Source: Dermanyssus gallinae
Taxonomy: Eukaryota > Arthropoda > Arachnida > Mesostigmata > Dermanyssidae
Length of the DNA stretch: 64,000 nucleotides
Assembly (NCBI GenBank): GCA_003439945.1
Contig: QVRM01001471.1
Span: 218,501-282,500, forward strand
Direction: 5' to 3'
The notes beneath the pieces were generated by a model. It saw only the letters and a list, made by a program, of their open reading frames with translations, did not search any database and was not told the origin of the DNA. The position numbers were made by a program, and so were the translations under genes. Of this stretch, positions 21,990 to 33,910 are shown one piece after another. How positions within the stretch are numbered: position 1 is the stretch's first letter; each line of letters begins with the position of its first letter.

Positions 21990-22640
21990 AAATAATTAAC
22001 ACTAGATGCAGCGTAATCGTTAAAAGGTATACCAGGCCCAGACCAAAAGTGTGCTCATCTTGACAACGGAGAAGACGATGACGTAGCACACAGTTTGCTA
22101 CGTTTGCTCAAGGTTTGCCGATACGAGAACTGCGTGCCAGCGCATTTTGTAGGGCACAATCTTTATTGAGAAAATGGTCCCACTGTTACAGAATGAGGAG
22201 TCATGCAACTTCGTGGGTGCATACATAGGCCCTGTAATGAGGGATAAATAGATTCTCGAACAGAGGGTACAGCGCACGGAGCACACAACGGACGTGCTCC
22301 AACATGCAGGGGGTCTGAAGTAATACAAAAACAGTTCTGGGCACTGTGGGGGGACTTGGAGTAGACCTAGGTTTTAGTGGGCAGAACGTTAAGAAAATGG
22401 TGAGTCCTACATTTAATTTATTAGATGAAATTAAAAACATAAAATATCATTTATTAGATATGTAAATGTGTGTGGAAATGCATTTCGTTCCTCTTCTACT
22501 CAAAAATAATATCTAGTCTGCCACGAAAAAGATGTTCTAATAATCAAGTTGTTTTGCTATAAGACGGGTTTAAGTTGAACGACTAGTCACCGTAAACTAC
22601 AATTTTTGGTAATAATAAACTATAATAACTGTCTTGCGCT
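21990..22640. other. No gene recognised
   Basis: No coding motif or repeat relationship found. Confidence 0.4.
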
Positions 22641-23192
22641 CACGCAGCGGGCCGGCGCCCAAGACACACTGTCGTCAATGAAATGCTTGCAAGATCGCTG
22701 CGGAGGGCGGGGATTCCGTGCGTCCTGGAACTACCTGGGCTTTCAAGAGACGACGGTAAGCGCCCCGACGGTATGACTTTGATATCCTTCTATAAGGGTC
22801 GTTCCCTGGTGTGGGATGCGACGGTGACCGACTCTCTGACCCCTTCCCTTGTCGGTCCCGGCGCGTCCCGCCCGGGGACTGCCGTTACGCGAGCTGAGAC
22901 CTCAAAGATGAGAAAGTATGCGGACCTAAGTCGGGCGCATCACTTTTCGCCATTCGCGTTCGAGACGATGGGTGGCCCTGGGCCCCTCACGGTAACATTG
23001 ATCTCTCGGGTTGGCGACGCATTACGGCAGGCGACAATGGACAAGAGGGCGCACGCCTTCTTCTCCCAGCGACTGTCCCTGGAGATCCAAAGAGGTAACG
23101 CGACCTCAGTGCTCGGAACTATGAGAGACTGGATGGACCCGGACCTTCGTGCCAGGGGGCGGGCAGGACTTCCTCACGGGCATGAGCGATAG
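22641..23192 (+). pseudogene. YLDDG-type retroelement, C-terminal domain fragment
   Basis: The open frame (170 codons) contains RRAGIPCVLELPG, then D-G-K-R-P-D-G-M, a Gly-Arg-Ser-Leu-Val-W-D-A-T motif and RLSLEIQRGNATSVLG near the end. The same series (KALRRAGIPSTLEP, DKRSDGV, KCLVWDAT) closes the minus-strand frame at 45592-46896. The spacing of a P-D and a W-D motif resembles a PD-(D/E)XK-type nuclease, but that is inference. It is a 5'-truncated relic with no RT core. Confidence 0.7.
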
Positions 23193-25434
23193 AGCGACTA
23201 CGGCGCGCAGAAGGAGCAACTAGGTCGACGAGCAGCAACGCCGTGAAGCATTTTATATATTCTTCTAAATTATAATGAAATAAATAATAAGAGATTTTGG
23301 GCTTGTTACAGAGTTATCTATATGCTTTGATGCTATCTGCTCACCAAATCCGGGTATAAAATTTGACAGCGGTAAAGTTCGATGTACGTTACCACTGCCG
23401 GCTCACGTTGCTTCTAGCGTAAATTCGTAGACAGTCCACATTGCACCACTACCAGCTTACACCGCAGTGGTCTATAATACAGCTGTCGCACAAGTATTAA
23501 CTGAATTAGTCAAAGAGATGAACAAACAAAAATGTGGTGCACCGAGCACTCGTCGAAACAACTGCAAGCGAAAACGTTGCCATGTTCGCCTTGCATTTGC
23601 GTGTTTCCACATTTGTGCGATATGAAGAGTGAAACTTGCTTGCCGCACGCCAGTCGTGCCTGGTGCAGTGAGCGTGGAATGACGGTCTCGCAGATCGCCG
23701 CCGACATTATGGGCGCGTTAAAAGTAAAACATTATGCTTCCTCTGGCTCCGCCTCACTTTATCTTTCTCTCTGTCCTCCGTCTACGCTTCAGAGACTGTT
23801 GCACATTGGTACACAGCGCTCTCGTCATGTTTCCGGTTGACCCCCGTCAACGCCCCCTCCCCCCCCCCGGCTGTAGGCGTTGTGGGACGAACCTCCGGTC
23901 GCTTTCGCCGAGCCCCCCAACACTCGCAAAAAACTCACTTCCTGCTCGACGTGGGGACAATTAGACGTGTGGAGGCGGCATGCACTTTAATAGCCTCTAG
24001 GCGACGCGGGCGCGTATTTCAGTAGCAACGCTATGTCCACATCGTCCTGCTCTGCACTGCTCTGCTTTGGTCGGCGGAAAACGACGAGAGTTATGGAATG
24101 GAGACAGACGGATAGACAGACAGGCGGAAATCTGCGTTGAAGCTCCCCCAAAAAATCTCCAGTCAAACAGGGGACACCGGAACATCGAGAGACGGGGCAA
24201 CGCTACAGTTTTTTTAAACGGAAATTAAAACAACGAGACGCGAGATTCGGCAAATCCGCCAGCTAAGCGTTCACGATAGTCTGTGAGATGTGGCAACGTG
24301 GAATCCCGAGCGCGGCGACCAGCGGTCGTCGACTCCGTTGTGCAACGCAACCTGCCCGGATCTCTTTTCTCGAATTTCTCTCCGTGCAAACTGACGCTCG
24401 TGATGCACAACAGGAACAACCTTATAGTTACCGCGCCGGCGGAGATTTCTAAAAATCCTCAACCTCGTCTGTGGAGTATGCTGCCAACTATCTCGCCAAC
24501 TAGGTTTTTGACAAGGGCTCAAGGCCCGATGATAATGATCGAAAAACGAGAGGCAGTCACTTGATGTGTGCCAATTGTCAACAAAATGTTCTTAATGCAG
24601 AAAGACGCTCCTGAAACGATTCGATGTGTGCGTCAAACCGCCAAACCAATTTGCTGTGTGCCCAGACCAAATACATTTTTTCGGTAAGTCAATGTTTCTA
24701 GAGCGCATTCTATTCAAATGTTTGATAGCATCGCTAGCTAGGATCGTTACGGATAGCGTGTAATATCGTAATGTGTTATTTCCTAAAGAGGTAATGACGA
24801 GTAATGAATGTTCACCTGCTCGCTCGAATATCGAAGAAGTGATGATTCATATCGGCACGCTGTAATTAAAACACGGACTTGACAGTCTGACGTGTTAGGA
24901 AGTGTGCGCCAGGAAAATGTGTATGTTTGAACTTGTTTAGGAAGTGCAGGAATATTCTCATTTGAAAACTCTAAACTTCTGTACTTTACCAAAGCACTAC
25001 GCGTCGACCGTCCTCTGGAAGCAATCAGTCGAAACTGGAATAGAAAGAACGGGCGTAACGGTTACATACAGTTTGCCTGGTCCCTTTTGACGTTGTATAG
25101 AATAAGAAACGTCGTATTTTTAATTTTAAATATGCCAACGGAATACTGATGTCGATGCATAGGCGGCATTAAACCTTCTACCTGTCGTTCCGATCTTGCC
25201 ACTTTATTTTCTCTTGGTCGTATCATCATTTGCCGCTTCTTTAGTTTCTTGCTGCGCATGCATATGTGCACATTATCCATAACTTACGCGTGAAAGCATT
25301 AGTAGGTTTACGCAGTGCTTCCTCCTAGCAAATGAAATCTATGCACACACAATGTTGCATCAACATTTCGCTTAGGTCTATTTGTTTATATCCATGTGAC
25401 AAATGCTATGGCGAATTGTGCGAAAAAGGAATCT
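23193..25434. other. No gene recognised
   Basis: Mixed sequence including a short C-rich run near 23848-23868. Open frames here are short and lack identifiable domains. Confidence 0.4.
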
Positions 25435-25470
25435 CTTGGTTGGTTCTTGGTTGGTTGGTTGCGGTTTGTT
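25435..25470. repeat. (TTGG)n-rich short repeat
   Basis: TTGGTTGG units with interruptions, next to an R1-like fragment. Confidence 0.8.
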
Positions 25471-25479
25471 GGTTCCGTC

Positions 25480-25870
25480 TTTTGTATAGCCAGGCTTAGA
25501 TGGCGGTCTTCCATCCAACTCTCGACGATCTAAGGAGCCCCACTGGTCTTGTTATTAAGGTCTTCCTTGTTCCGACCGATCACTACCAGTGCAACGTCGT
25601 CCACGTAGGCGACTGCTGTTACCCCAAGGGAGACCCTCCAGCTCTGAAACGCTATTAAATGCGACGTTCGAGAAAACTGCCCTCAAGACAGAGTCTCGTA
25701 GTGCTCCCGCAGTCATCTCCCAGTTTCCACTTTTACTTCGTTCAAAGAGTAAAATACAATTTATAGGCATCCTGCCCGCTTCCATCATGTCACTCGTCAT
25801 TCTCAACGACTGCGACTTCAGGTATTCTCTCAATTGCCGACAATGTGATGCGCCCCATAGCACAGAGCAG
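25480..25870 (-). pseudogene. R1-like reverse transcriptase fragment with YVDD
   Basis: On the - strand one frame reads V-A-Y-V-D-D-V-A-L-V-V and is followed by a W-M-E-D motif. These are the RT catalytic motif and the segment after it, as in the longer R1-like element at 34930-38640 (YADDLALVI then QVAEWMEDYSLRL). Frameshifts and stops lie on both sides. It is a short relic. Confidence 0.65.
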
Positions 25871-25879
25871 TCTTAGGGG

Positions 25880-26129
25880 TTCGCCAATTAGCCCCTTATT
25901 CCTCTCCAGCTCACTTGTCAGCAACAGACTGAAACACCTACCGGCACAAATCGATTTTTCAAGAGAAATAGCTACCGTACAGAAATTCCTGCGTTATTCT
26001 TGCCTCGGTTAACTAGCTTTCCTGCATATGTCTAGTCGAAAAGAGGTGGTGATGAGAAGATAATTAGCTACAGTAAATATGCTACTTACATGCTTGACTG
26101 TATCAAAAGCGTGCACTTGCTATAAATAC

Positions 26130-26131
<2 letters not shown>
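25880..26131. other. No gene recognised
   Basis: Short stretch between an R1-like relic and a microsatellite; nothing identified. Confidence 0.4.

Positions 26132-26166
<35 letters not shown>
26132..26166. repeat. (AT)n microsatellite
   Basis: About 16 AT units. Confidence 0.92.
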
Positions 26167-26172
<6 letters not shown>

Positions 26173-26750
26173 GACGAGACAAAAGCTGTAACCGGTTTTG
26201 CTAGTTTGGCACGTCCTAATCTAAACTGAACCGAGTGTGCCGACATTTGGTCATGCGTTGTGGCTGCAACAAAGCGCCGACAGTGAACGTTAAATTGGCC
26301 TTCATTATATTGCCTTAATAACCGCGGCTACTGAACACCATTATTTCGCGAAGGTTCCCGCTAAATACGCTTTGGGCTAAAACTAGAGCAAGCCAACGTA
26401 GTCGCCGTCAGAAGACCGGAATGGAAGCTCACTTCACACCATGTCTAGTAAACTACTACGTCCCTATCGTACAAATACTGTGCGACCGTGTGCAGCATCC
26501 TTTTCGGCACTTTATTTGGCTTGAAAATTTACATTTTTTTAAATGTAAAGTATGTTTTTTAAATGTAAATTATTCAAACGTTACACTTGACACTGTGACG
26601 AAAAACCAGTTTCGTCCATCAGAAGAAGCTTTACAATTAACCGCGTATACGCAATTTTGGCAACCCGGCCGTTATCAACCCTGCCACACGTAGGTTGCCA
26701 TAATTTACACGTGCTAAAAAATTAGGGCTCGACCATCAAAGGGCGCTCGT
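26167..26750. other. No gene recognised
   Basis: A 20-base direct repeat-like pair (TTTTTTTAAATGTAAA motifs at 26534-26570) is the only structure noted. Confidence 0.4.
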
Positions 26751-26770
26751 ATATATGTATATATACGGTC

Positions 26771-26835
<65 letters not shown>

Positions 26836-26867
26836 CATATATATATCTATATATATATATATATATC
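26751..26867. repeat. Compound (AT)n microsatellite
   Basis: A long AT tract interrupted by GTATAT, CATATA and CTATAT variants. Confidence 0.93.
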
Positions 26868-27080
26868 TCGTGAAATTGAATGCATTATACTATTAGTAAT
26901 GTATCATTTTAATTGGCGTCACGCAACGATGCGACATTGCAACTGGAGGTCAAATTCCTTCTTGTCTGGCTTCAACCTCCAGGAAGCAGAAGCTGTGCAC
27001 ATGTAAGAAATTGATGACACAACACTTTTGGTAGGGCTGACGTGTAAAGTAGTCTAAGTTGGCTAAGATGCCGTTTGTCC

Positions 27081-27109
27081 AATAAATACCTTATTGGAAG
27101 GTATTTATT
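27081..27109. repeat. Small hairpin
   Basis: AATAAATACCT and AGGTATTTATT arms around a 7-base loop. No terminator function can be claimed in this context. Confidence 0.7.
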
Positions 27110-27821
27110 GAGCATTATCATGGCATTACATACATTGACAGCTCACAAGTTTCACCATGTTCCCTATAGCCGTAACAGTTCTCGAGCCGAACAAGAAATG
27201 TCGATGCACGAAGTGCGGAATTATGTGTGACAGGTACCATTAGGCAAAATGTGCAGTTAATAAAAATCTCCGTTCCTTCGATAGGCCAATTATCGAGGAG
27301 TAGGATGATTTATTATAATGTTCAGTTATTACAATTGTAATACTATAAAATATTATAGAATAGAACACACATTTATATGTATTAATGTGTATCGCATATA
27401 AATGATCGTTTAATTTGTTTAGACTTATAGTTACGCCTTGCTTTGGCAGCACAGCGATAGCCGCTTTTTATTGCATCGTCATTGATCATCAGAAGAGGAA
27501 TATAAATAAATGCGAATTGAACGGGCACAAAAATAAATTTATATTTTATTTGATTTTTACATCACCGGGGAACAATCGTCTCTGGTAAACGTTATAGCTA
27601 CCTCTTTTCGCCTTGGTTTCCAATCCTGCCATGTATAAATCGGTAGCCCTGCATCGGGCGATCGTGCATTTATTAGCAGTCTCGGAAACAGGAAGGTGGA
27701 AATCGTGAACTTTGCGCAAGTGCTGCACAGTTAAAGGACCGGCCGCGGGCAGCCAATATTTCAAACTTTAGAAACAAGGAGTTGTGCAATTGACACTAGC
27801 AAGAGTGTGTGCAAGTCCTTA

Positions 27822-27823
<2 letters not shown>

Positions 27824-27869
<46 letters not shown>
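27824..27869. repeat. (AT)n microsatellite
   Basis: About 22 AT units, followed by TGGGTGTTAAAAAACAAACG, which may be an element end. Confidence 0.92.
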
Positions 27870-27871
<2 letters not shown>

Positions 27872-28189
27872 GTGTTAAAAAACAAACGGGCCAAATTGCA
27901 GAAGATTGCCAAAATCCTTAAAAATCACTTTTTTCAATATAATGGCGGAAATGTCTTGTTTAGACGTGCAAAATCGAAATCCTGTGATGTCTATTGTTTA
28001 AGCTTTCACGCTCAATACATTAACTTTTTGCAATTACGCTCATAAAATCATAATTAGAAGAAAAAAACATATCTAGGAGATCATTTCATAGAGTCTCGCG
28101 TCGAGCCACCGAAGAGAGTCTTTATTTTTTTGTGAAAGCAATTCCGGTCAATCAGATCGGCATAACCGAAATTAGTAATTTCGCTATCA

Positions 28190-28340
28190 CTTCAGGAAGG
28201 TCGCTGCATTTCCGCTGCTTCCTCGAGAGCACCAAATTCTTTCGTGAGAGGCTGTCGCTCAACATTCAACGAGGAAATGCAGCGTCTGTTCGGAGCACAT
28301 TGTTGTACTGGGCTAGCCCTGGGTTAGAGCACCCTTGATC
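28190..28340 (+). pseudogene. YLDDG-type retroelement, extreme C-terminal fragment
   Basis: The frame contains F-F-R-E-R-L-S-L-N-I-Q-R-G-N-A-A-S-V. This matches FFSQRLSLEIQRGNATSV of the 22641-23192 copy and the HQLSLAVCRGNAAAV motif near 45480-45560. It is a short 3' relic. Confidence 0.65.
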
Positions 28341-28406
28341 ACGCCTTAGCGAGGAGACAATTGTCCACTCCAAAATGCTAACATAGTGAAGTTTTATAAA
28401 TAAATT

Positions 28407-28450
28407 ATATATATATATATATTATATATAAATAATATATATATATATAC
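28407..28450. repeat. (AT)n microsatellite, compound
   Basis: AT tract with AATAAT interruptions. Confidence 0.9.
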
Positions 28451-29119
28451 GTGTCGTCATGCTTTTTATTTCAGCTCCATTCAAGCAGTTATTTCGTTGC
28501 TAGTAGTGAAACGAGTTGGGTTTGCTCTACTTAACGTCTTGGCCACTGGTGGTGGTGGTGATGGTGGTGGTGCTCAACCAATGACTAACGCTGATTGGCT
28601 ATGTGTAAAGCGTATGATGTTGCCCCATCACTCGTTCATATGTTGGTGGCTCGTGTTACGGCCAGCAGCCGCAGTAGCAGCAGCGTAAGCGTCAGGCGAC
28701 CTGCAGACGCCGTTGAAGACGCCCCCTGTCGCTGCCAACGTTGCCGCCGCCGCCATTTCGACACGGCCGCCCCTTTACTGCTAATGCTGTTGCTGTTCGA
28801 GGTGCCGACTTCTGTTAGTTAGAGCTTTTTGACTGGCCAGCCAATAAAAAGAAGAAGAAGAAACGAAGGGGCGGAAACAGAGAACGAAGAAGACGCGAAA
28901 CAATGCTTGTGTCACTGTTGTTGTTTTCGTTGTCGTCAGTCACACACATTTCTACACAATTTAGTGAGATTAAAAATAGGTGATGATGAGTTTTAACGCT
29001 CGCACCACTACATTGTAGGCGCCCGCTAGACGCTGATGCGCGTGGCGCGAGAGCGTCTAAATTCGCCCATCGTCATCGCGTCTTATATATATTAAACATT
29101 TTGTAAACCTAATTATTTA
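28451..29119. other. GC-rich trinucleotide-rich stretch, no gene recognised
   Basis: Contains GGT repeats (28550-28580), AGC repeats (28665-28685) and CCG repeats (28740-28755). It precedes the channel gene by about 1.5 kb and could be part of its upstream region. Confidence 0.4.
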
Positions 29120-29181
29120 GTATATATATATATATATAAATATATAGATATAAATATATATATATAGAGAGAGAGAGAGCG
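29120..29181. repeat. (AT)n followed by (GA)n
   Basis: AT tract, then GAGAGAGAGA and GAGCGAGCGAG. Confidence 0.9.
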
Positions 29182-29884
29182 AGCGAGAAGGGAAGAGGAA
29201 ACGGGAGGAATAAAGAGCAGATGATAAACAAACAAATAACGAACGAAAAGTACGACTGAAAAAACAACTATACATAGCCAAACATGTATATATGTATATA
29301 AAGAAGAAAAAACACAACAGATGAAAAGCAAAAGTTCGAAAAGAAGTAGATAGAAAAAAAAACGTAGATATACCGTCTCGAGATTTTGTGAGGCGTACGT
29401 CTATAGCAATGCATTGACTGCGGCTAATGCTGCTGCTGTTGTTGTTGTTGTGGTTGTTACACCACACTACATGGTTATGGGCGTCGACAATCGAGTCGAG
29501 TTTTGCCACAACACGACGCGATTCTTCCAAAACAGACGCGTCGATTACGACGCGTCTGCCGCATCTCTCGGTATCGATCCCCACACTGCCCAGACCGGCC
29601 TCGAGCGCAGAGCGAGAAGCAGAGACCAATAGCGACCTAGTCAACAAAAAAAACGGATACGTCGGAAGCAGCGGCAGCAGCAGCAACAGCAATTGCAATA
29701 GCAGCCACACCGAACTGGCTATACCCAATGATTATAGGCGGCAGTTTCGATCGGACTTGTGGCAATCACAGCACCGTTAATGGCACGATAACTAATCGAA
29801 GCAATACCACCACCACTAGCTAGCTGTACGCAGTGAGCGCTGAGGACGCAAGGCGCCGGTATTTCTCTATTGTTATTGTGTGGT

Positions 29885-30180
29885 TACTGTTGTCGTTTTC
29901 TTGTTGTTGTTGTTGTTGTTGTTGTTATTGTGTTGTTATCTTGCTGCTGTTGTTGTTGTTGCCATTGTTTTTGTTGCTGTTGTGGTTGTTGTTGTTGCTG
30001 CTGCTGTTGTTGTTGTTGCTGTTGTGTTTGTTGTTGTTGCTGCTGTTGTTGTTGTCGTTGCTGTTGGTCTTGTTTTTGTCATCGTCGTCGCGCAGTTGTT
30101 GTTGCCATTGTTGTTGTTATTGCCATTGTTGTTGTTGTTGTTGCTGTTGTTGTTATTGTCGTGGTCGTCATCATCGTTAT
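29885..30180. repeat. Long TTG/CTG trinucleotide repeat belt
   Basis: About 300 bases made almost wholly of TTG, CTG, ATT and related triplets. Homopolymeric frames (poly-Cys, Val, Leu; poly-Asn, Thr on the other strand) result in all registers, so these frames are not genes. The belt ends about 150 bases before the start codon of the channel gene, so it may be in the 5' UTR or promoter. Confidence 0.88.
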
Positions 30181-30335
30181 TGCCGTGGTCACTAAGAGCG
30201 CCGCGTATACTATCGGCGATCATCTAGCCAGCGTTCAGAACGCACGCGTATGCCCGTCGTCTCGAGCGTCTTTCTGTGTCGGTGTTTGGTGGTGTTCAGA
30301 AGTGTGTCTATGTGTTCTAGAAGCTCCACCGGCAA

Positions 30336-30420
30336 ATGCTCAAAATGTGGTCTCGCAACTGTGGCGACAAACAGCGGACGCTAGCCGCCGCCTGGCTCCT
30401 TCTCGGCGTATTGCACTGCT
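30336..30420 (+). CDS. Channel exon 1: start and signal peptide
   Basis: ATG at 30336; a second in-frame ATG is three codons later. The encoded 28 residues end in the hydrophobic LAAAWLLLGVLHC, a signal peptide core. The exon stops in phase 1 before GTAAGTATCC, a near-perfect donor. Confidence 0.82.
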
Positions 30421-30589
30421 GTAAGTATCCTGAGACGGCGTTTCTTTCACACGAACACACAGCAGCAGCAGCAGAAGCAGAATGCGTCGCTGACTTCTTA
30501 GAGAAGCGACAACACAGATAACATATCGACTATTGGGTTACCTCACCCGGTGAGCGTGGCTGCAACACAGGGAACAAAGGGAGTATAGT

Positions 30590-30700
30590 TTCGAGTGTAT
30601 TAGGAGTGAAGATGAATGTTGTACTGTTCGGTGAAGAAGCCAGACATACCGTTGTAGCAAAACGTCACATTGAAAACGGCTATAATAGCGCTAAGCCTAC
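30590..30700 (+). repeat. Coding-like 85-bp block, copy 1 (intron 1)
   Basis: TACTGTTCGGTGAAGAAGCC and the following bases to about 30690 recur in inverse orientation at 31655-31755. Both copies are open in the same register (V/L-L-F-G-E-E-A-R-H-T-V-V-A). The source protein is not recognised. Confidence 0.7.
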
Positions 30701-31009
30701 TTTGGGTTGACTTCTGAAGTACGACCACACATAAGAGTTGTACATGAATGCAGATACAGTTTCTGGCCTATCGTTGCATAAACACTAGCTTTCTCGTTTA
30801 CAATTGCAGGTGGTGCCATAAAGCTGAACGCGATCTGTTGCATGTTTTAGCTGTGACAGTAGATCGGCAAACAGGTGTTTTTATTTTTAGCCGTTTACTT
30901 TAGCCCACTCATTTGCTGATCTAATGTGCTTACCCGGAGCCTCGCAAGCACGAACTGGAGTCTCTCTCTCTCGTTTGATCTGTTAGAGTAAGTGCTCTCA
31001 TGTGACATA

Positions 31010-31170
31010 TATGCAGGATGTTCCGTAATTGAGCACACCTATTTAAGAAGTGATATAACTTGTTAAAACAAATTTCTCAATTGAATAGAGGGCGTCTTGT
31101 TTGGGAGTGGGAGTGAAATTACAATCTTTTATTTTACTGATCCAAATATTCGAGCACCACTTCATATAAA
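31010..31170 (+). repeat. Degenerate element related to the foldback at 31890
   Basis: GCAGGATGTTCCGTAATTGAG resembles the CAGGGTGTTGCAGAAATTTT terminus. GTCTTGTTTGGGAGTGGGAG and TGAAATTAC resemble an internal block of the 31890-32583 arms. Probably an old relative. Confidence 0.45.
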
Positions 31171-31644
31171 ATGTTGTTGGGAGTGAACAACTTGTTCAGT
31201 GGAGGAACCATACTTAGCGTCGTGTGAGAAGCCAAAAATTTCACTTCGACTAACTGGTCACAAAAAGGCAAATTGTTCACATTATGAACAGTTTGCAAAA
31301 ATTAGGGTCCTAGGATATTCTCTTTTCTAAATTTCACGTTTCATAGTTCATAAACTTGGTGTTACGGTCAACGTCCATAAAATAACCATAAGAATTTACA
31401 CGTACAGGGATCATTTTGATACATCATAGCGATGGCGATAACGTTCCCTATTAACACGGGACTCTAGAGGAATTCGACCTTGGGGGGGGGGGAGGGGGGA
31501 GAAAAACACAACTTACGATAATAGTATCAGAAATCAAATCGCTACTAGCACGGTACCAAAATGATTTCTGTGAGGTGTACATGATTCTATTTGTTTTATG
31601 AACGTGGGTCGTACTGCTAGGTTTTTAAGGAATTGCGCATTCGA

Positions 31645-31765
31645 GTTCGAAAGAAGATTATATTTATTATTATCTTCAATGTGACGATTTGCTACGACGG
31701 TATGTCTGGCTTCTTCACCGAACAGTACATTCATTTGCACTCCTAATAAACCGTCCATTCCATTA
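31645..31765 (-). repeat. Coding-like 85-bp block, copy 2 (inverse)
   Basis: The inverse partner of 30590-30700. On the - strand the open frame 31534-31760 continues past the shared block for about 45 codons to a stop, without a recognised domain. Confidence 0.65.
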
Positions 31766-31821
31766 ATGAAGGGTAAAAGATAATGTTTTAAACAACGTTT
31801 GCCCCTTCTGACCACCATACG

Positions 31822-31825
<4 letters not shown>

Positions 31826-31889
<64 letters not shown>
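31826..31889. repeat. (AT)n microsatellite
   Basis: About 31 AT units, continued at 32584 on the far side of the foldback element. Confidence 0.93.
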
Positions 31890-31892
<3 letters not shown>

Positions 31893-32580
31893 GGTGTTGC
31901 AGAAATTTTTCATAATAGAATATACAAATTGTAGAGCTCGTTAAAGCAAATATTTTTTCCAATGGAACATGGTCTCTGAGAAGTCTTGTTTTGGAGTGAG
32001 AGCGAAATTACTACAATTTGTGACACTAGTGTTTTTGCCCGACATAGGAGCATAAAATGTGCTGTTGCGAGACAACCAGTCCTCCTATACAGAAACTAAA
32101 CACACTGTCGGGTTCGTGAGAAAATTCTGCTTCTTCCGAAAAATATACAAGACCGGTCAGAAGATGCGACACGGTCGTTTAGAAGAGAATTCGTCAAAAA
32201 TGAAGTTTTTTATTAGCTTTCACTCCAAATACTTTAGAATCATAATCCTACGACCACCCACGTGTTCAAAGCTAACATATTCAGCAAATGCGCATTTCAC
32301 GACGATCATTTTGGTACCAAACTTACGGCAATGCGAGCTGTGGTTGCAGAATAATTACGATTTTAGTTATAGCTTAGTTTCTGTATAGGAGGACTGGTTG
32401 TCTTGCAACAGCACATTTTATGCTCCTATGTCGGGCAAAAACACTAGTGTCACAAATTGTAGTAATTTCGCTCTCACTCCGAAACAAGACTTCTCAGAGA
32501 CCATGTTCCATTGGAAAAAATATTTGCTTTAACGAGCTCTACAATTTGTATATTCTATTATGAAAAATTTCTGCAACACC

Positions 32581-32583
<3 letters not shown>
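31890..32583. mobile_element. 694-bp foldback / long-TIR MITE-like element
   Basis: Nearly perfect inverted arms of about 209 bp (31890-32098 and 32375-32583) start with CAGGGTGTTGCAGAAATTTT and enclose about 276 bp of unique DNA. TA flanks each end inside an (AT)n tract, suggesting Tc1/mariner-type mobilisation. There is no transposase inside. Only a few mismatches separate the arms, so it is young or kept similar by conversion. Confidence 0.9.

Positions 32584-32612
<29 letters not shown>
32584..32612. repeat. (AT)n microsatellite
   Basis: About 14 AT units, right of the foldback element. Confidence 0.9.
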
Positions 32613-32619
<7 letters not shown>

Positions 32620-32725
32620 CAACATAAAAAGTGCAAATATATAAATATTTGGTACAAATTATGTTAGCGTATAGAGAGCTGCAAAGATAACGTTTGTCGT
32701 TCTATGTTTACCATTTTATTTTCAG

Positions 32726-32816
32726 CCCACAGCGTTCTAATTGACAAGAACGAGACATTAGCCCGAAAGCTGAGCGCATTTCGTAAAACCTTAACGGAAG
32801 GCAATGATTACATCAG
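32726..32816 (+). CDS. Channel exon 2: N-terminal helix region
   Basis: Acceptor TTTTATTTTCAG ends at 32725. The exon begins with two bases that complete the split serine codon of exon 1. It encodes a helix with ETLARKLSAFRK and ends NDYIR, the position of the conserved Y-x-x-x-x-R-P start of the binding domain. Donor AG|GTACAT, phase 2. Confidence 0.82.
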
Positions 32817-33910
32817 GTACATCTGACATCTAACTTTTATCTTCATCTAATACACAACGCGCTTCCGGGCGTTACTATTGCCAGCTTGCCAGTTCAGACA
32901 TTCGTAAACCCATTCCATTAAAATACCCACAAGTGGCATGCGAGATGTGACACGAAGCGACGCTAATAGTATTTGTCAGAAATCTCTTGCAAGCTAACAG
33001 AGACTATCCAGAGTAATCACTTTATCGATAAATTAACACGTTTACTCTGGTTTGTCTGCTCATTACGCCCTAACAATGCATTGATGTCTCCAGTAGTCGA
33101 TACATCATATGCCCACAAAAATGCATACCTATACTTGATCAGTCTTATTTATATACGCTTTCTTGCTTCGAATACGTAGTACCCACAAAGCTTATATTGT
33201 GGACGCCTGTGGCATATTTACCAGATTTGTTTTGACGTTGATATAGGGTGTTGGCAAAATAGTGAGAGATCTTTGGTCGCACAAAGACGAGACTGTATAT
33301 GATATCTTAAAAAATATTATTTTAAATTACATACACCAGGCTCAATGTTATTAATGCACGCGTTGTTGCTGCTTGGATCGATGGTGGTTGAGGAGTTACT
33401 AGCATGCATTTACCGTGAAATGAAAACCTACAGGAAAACTCTAACGGTATTAAATCTCAAGATCCTGGCATATTACTCACCTCTCCTTTCGGGGAGGAAC
33501 TTCGACCTACACCAAGGCAGGTTGCATTTACTGCTGCGAAGAGCAGCATTAGGCACCGACGATTTTCTCACAGGGAGATCTGTTTCACATGGTAGTACTC
33601 TCAACTAATTTTTCTTATTAAGCCAAGACAGCAGGCATCCCGATTGATACCCTTAGGTTGACTAGGCCCTTGACCATCTGTCCGGATTTGGTGCGCAGAC
33701 ACCATTATCATACATTATTAGTCTTCACAGTTGTTGAATGTCATGACAATATGAATTCATTGTCATATAATATATTTTCGCACTTCCTCCCTTTAGGACG
33801 TCTTCTCTATAGTAGGGTCGGATATTGCTACTTATGATTAGGGTTGAGATCCAGCCTTCGTGATTCCCTTTGCGTGGAGACCCTGCTGTTACGACGCTCT
33901 GAACTTAGCT
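32817..33910. other. Channel intron 2, left part; no other gene recognised
   Basis: Contains TAGGGTGTTGGCAAAATAG at 33244, similar to the terminus of the 31890 element; otherwise unassigned. Confidence 0.4.

Noticed and set aside
29833..30424. Long open frames rich in Cys, Val, Leu or Asn
   Set aside because: They are by-products of the TTG/CTG triplet repeat, open in several registers and on both strands.
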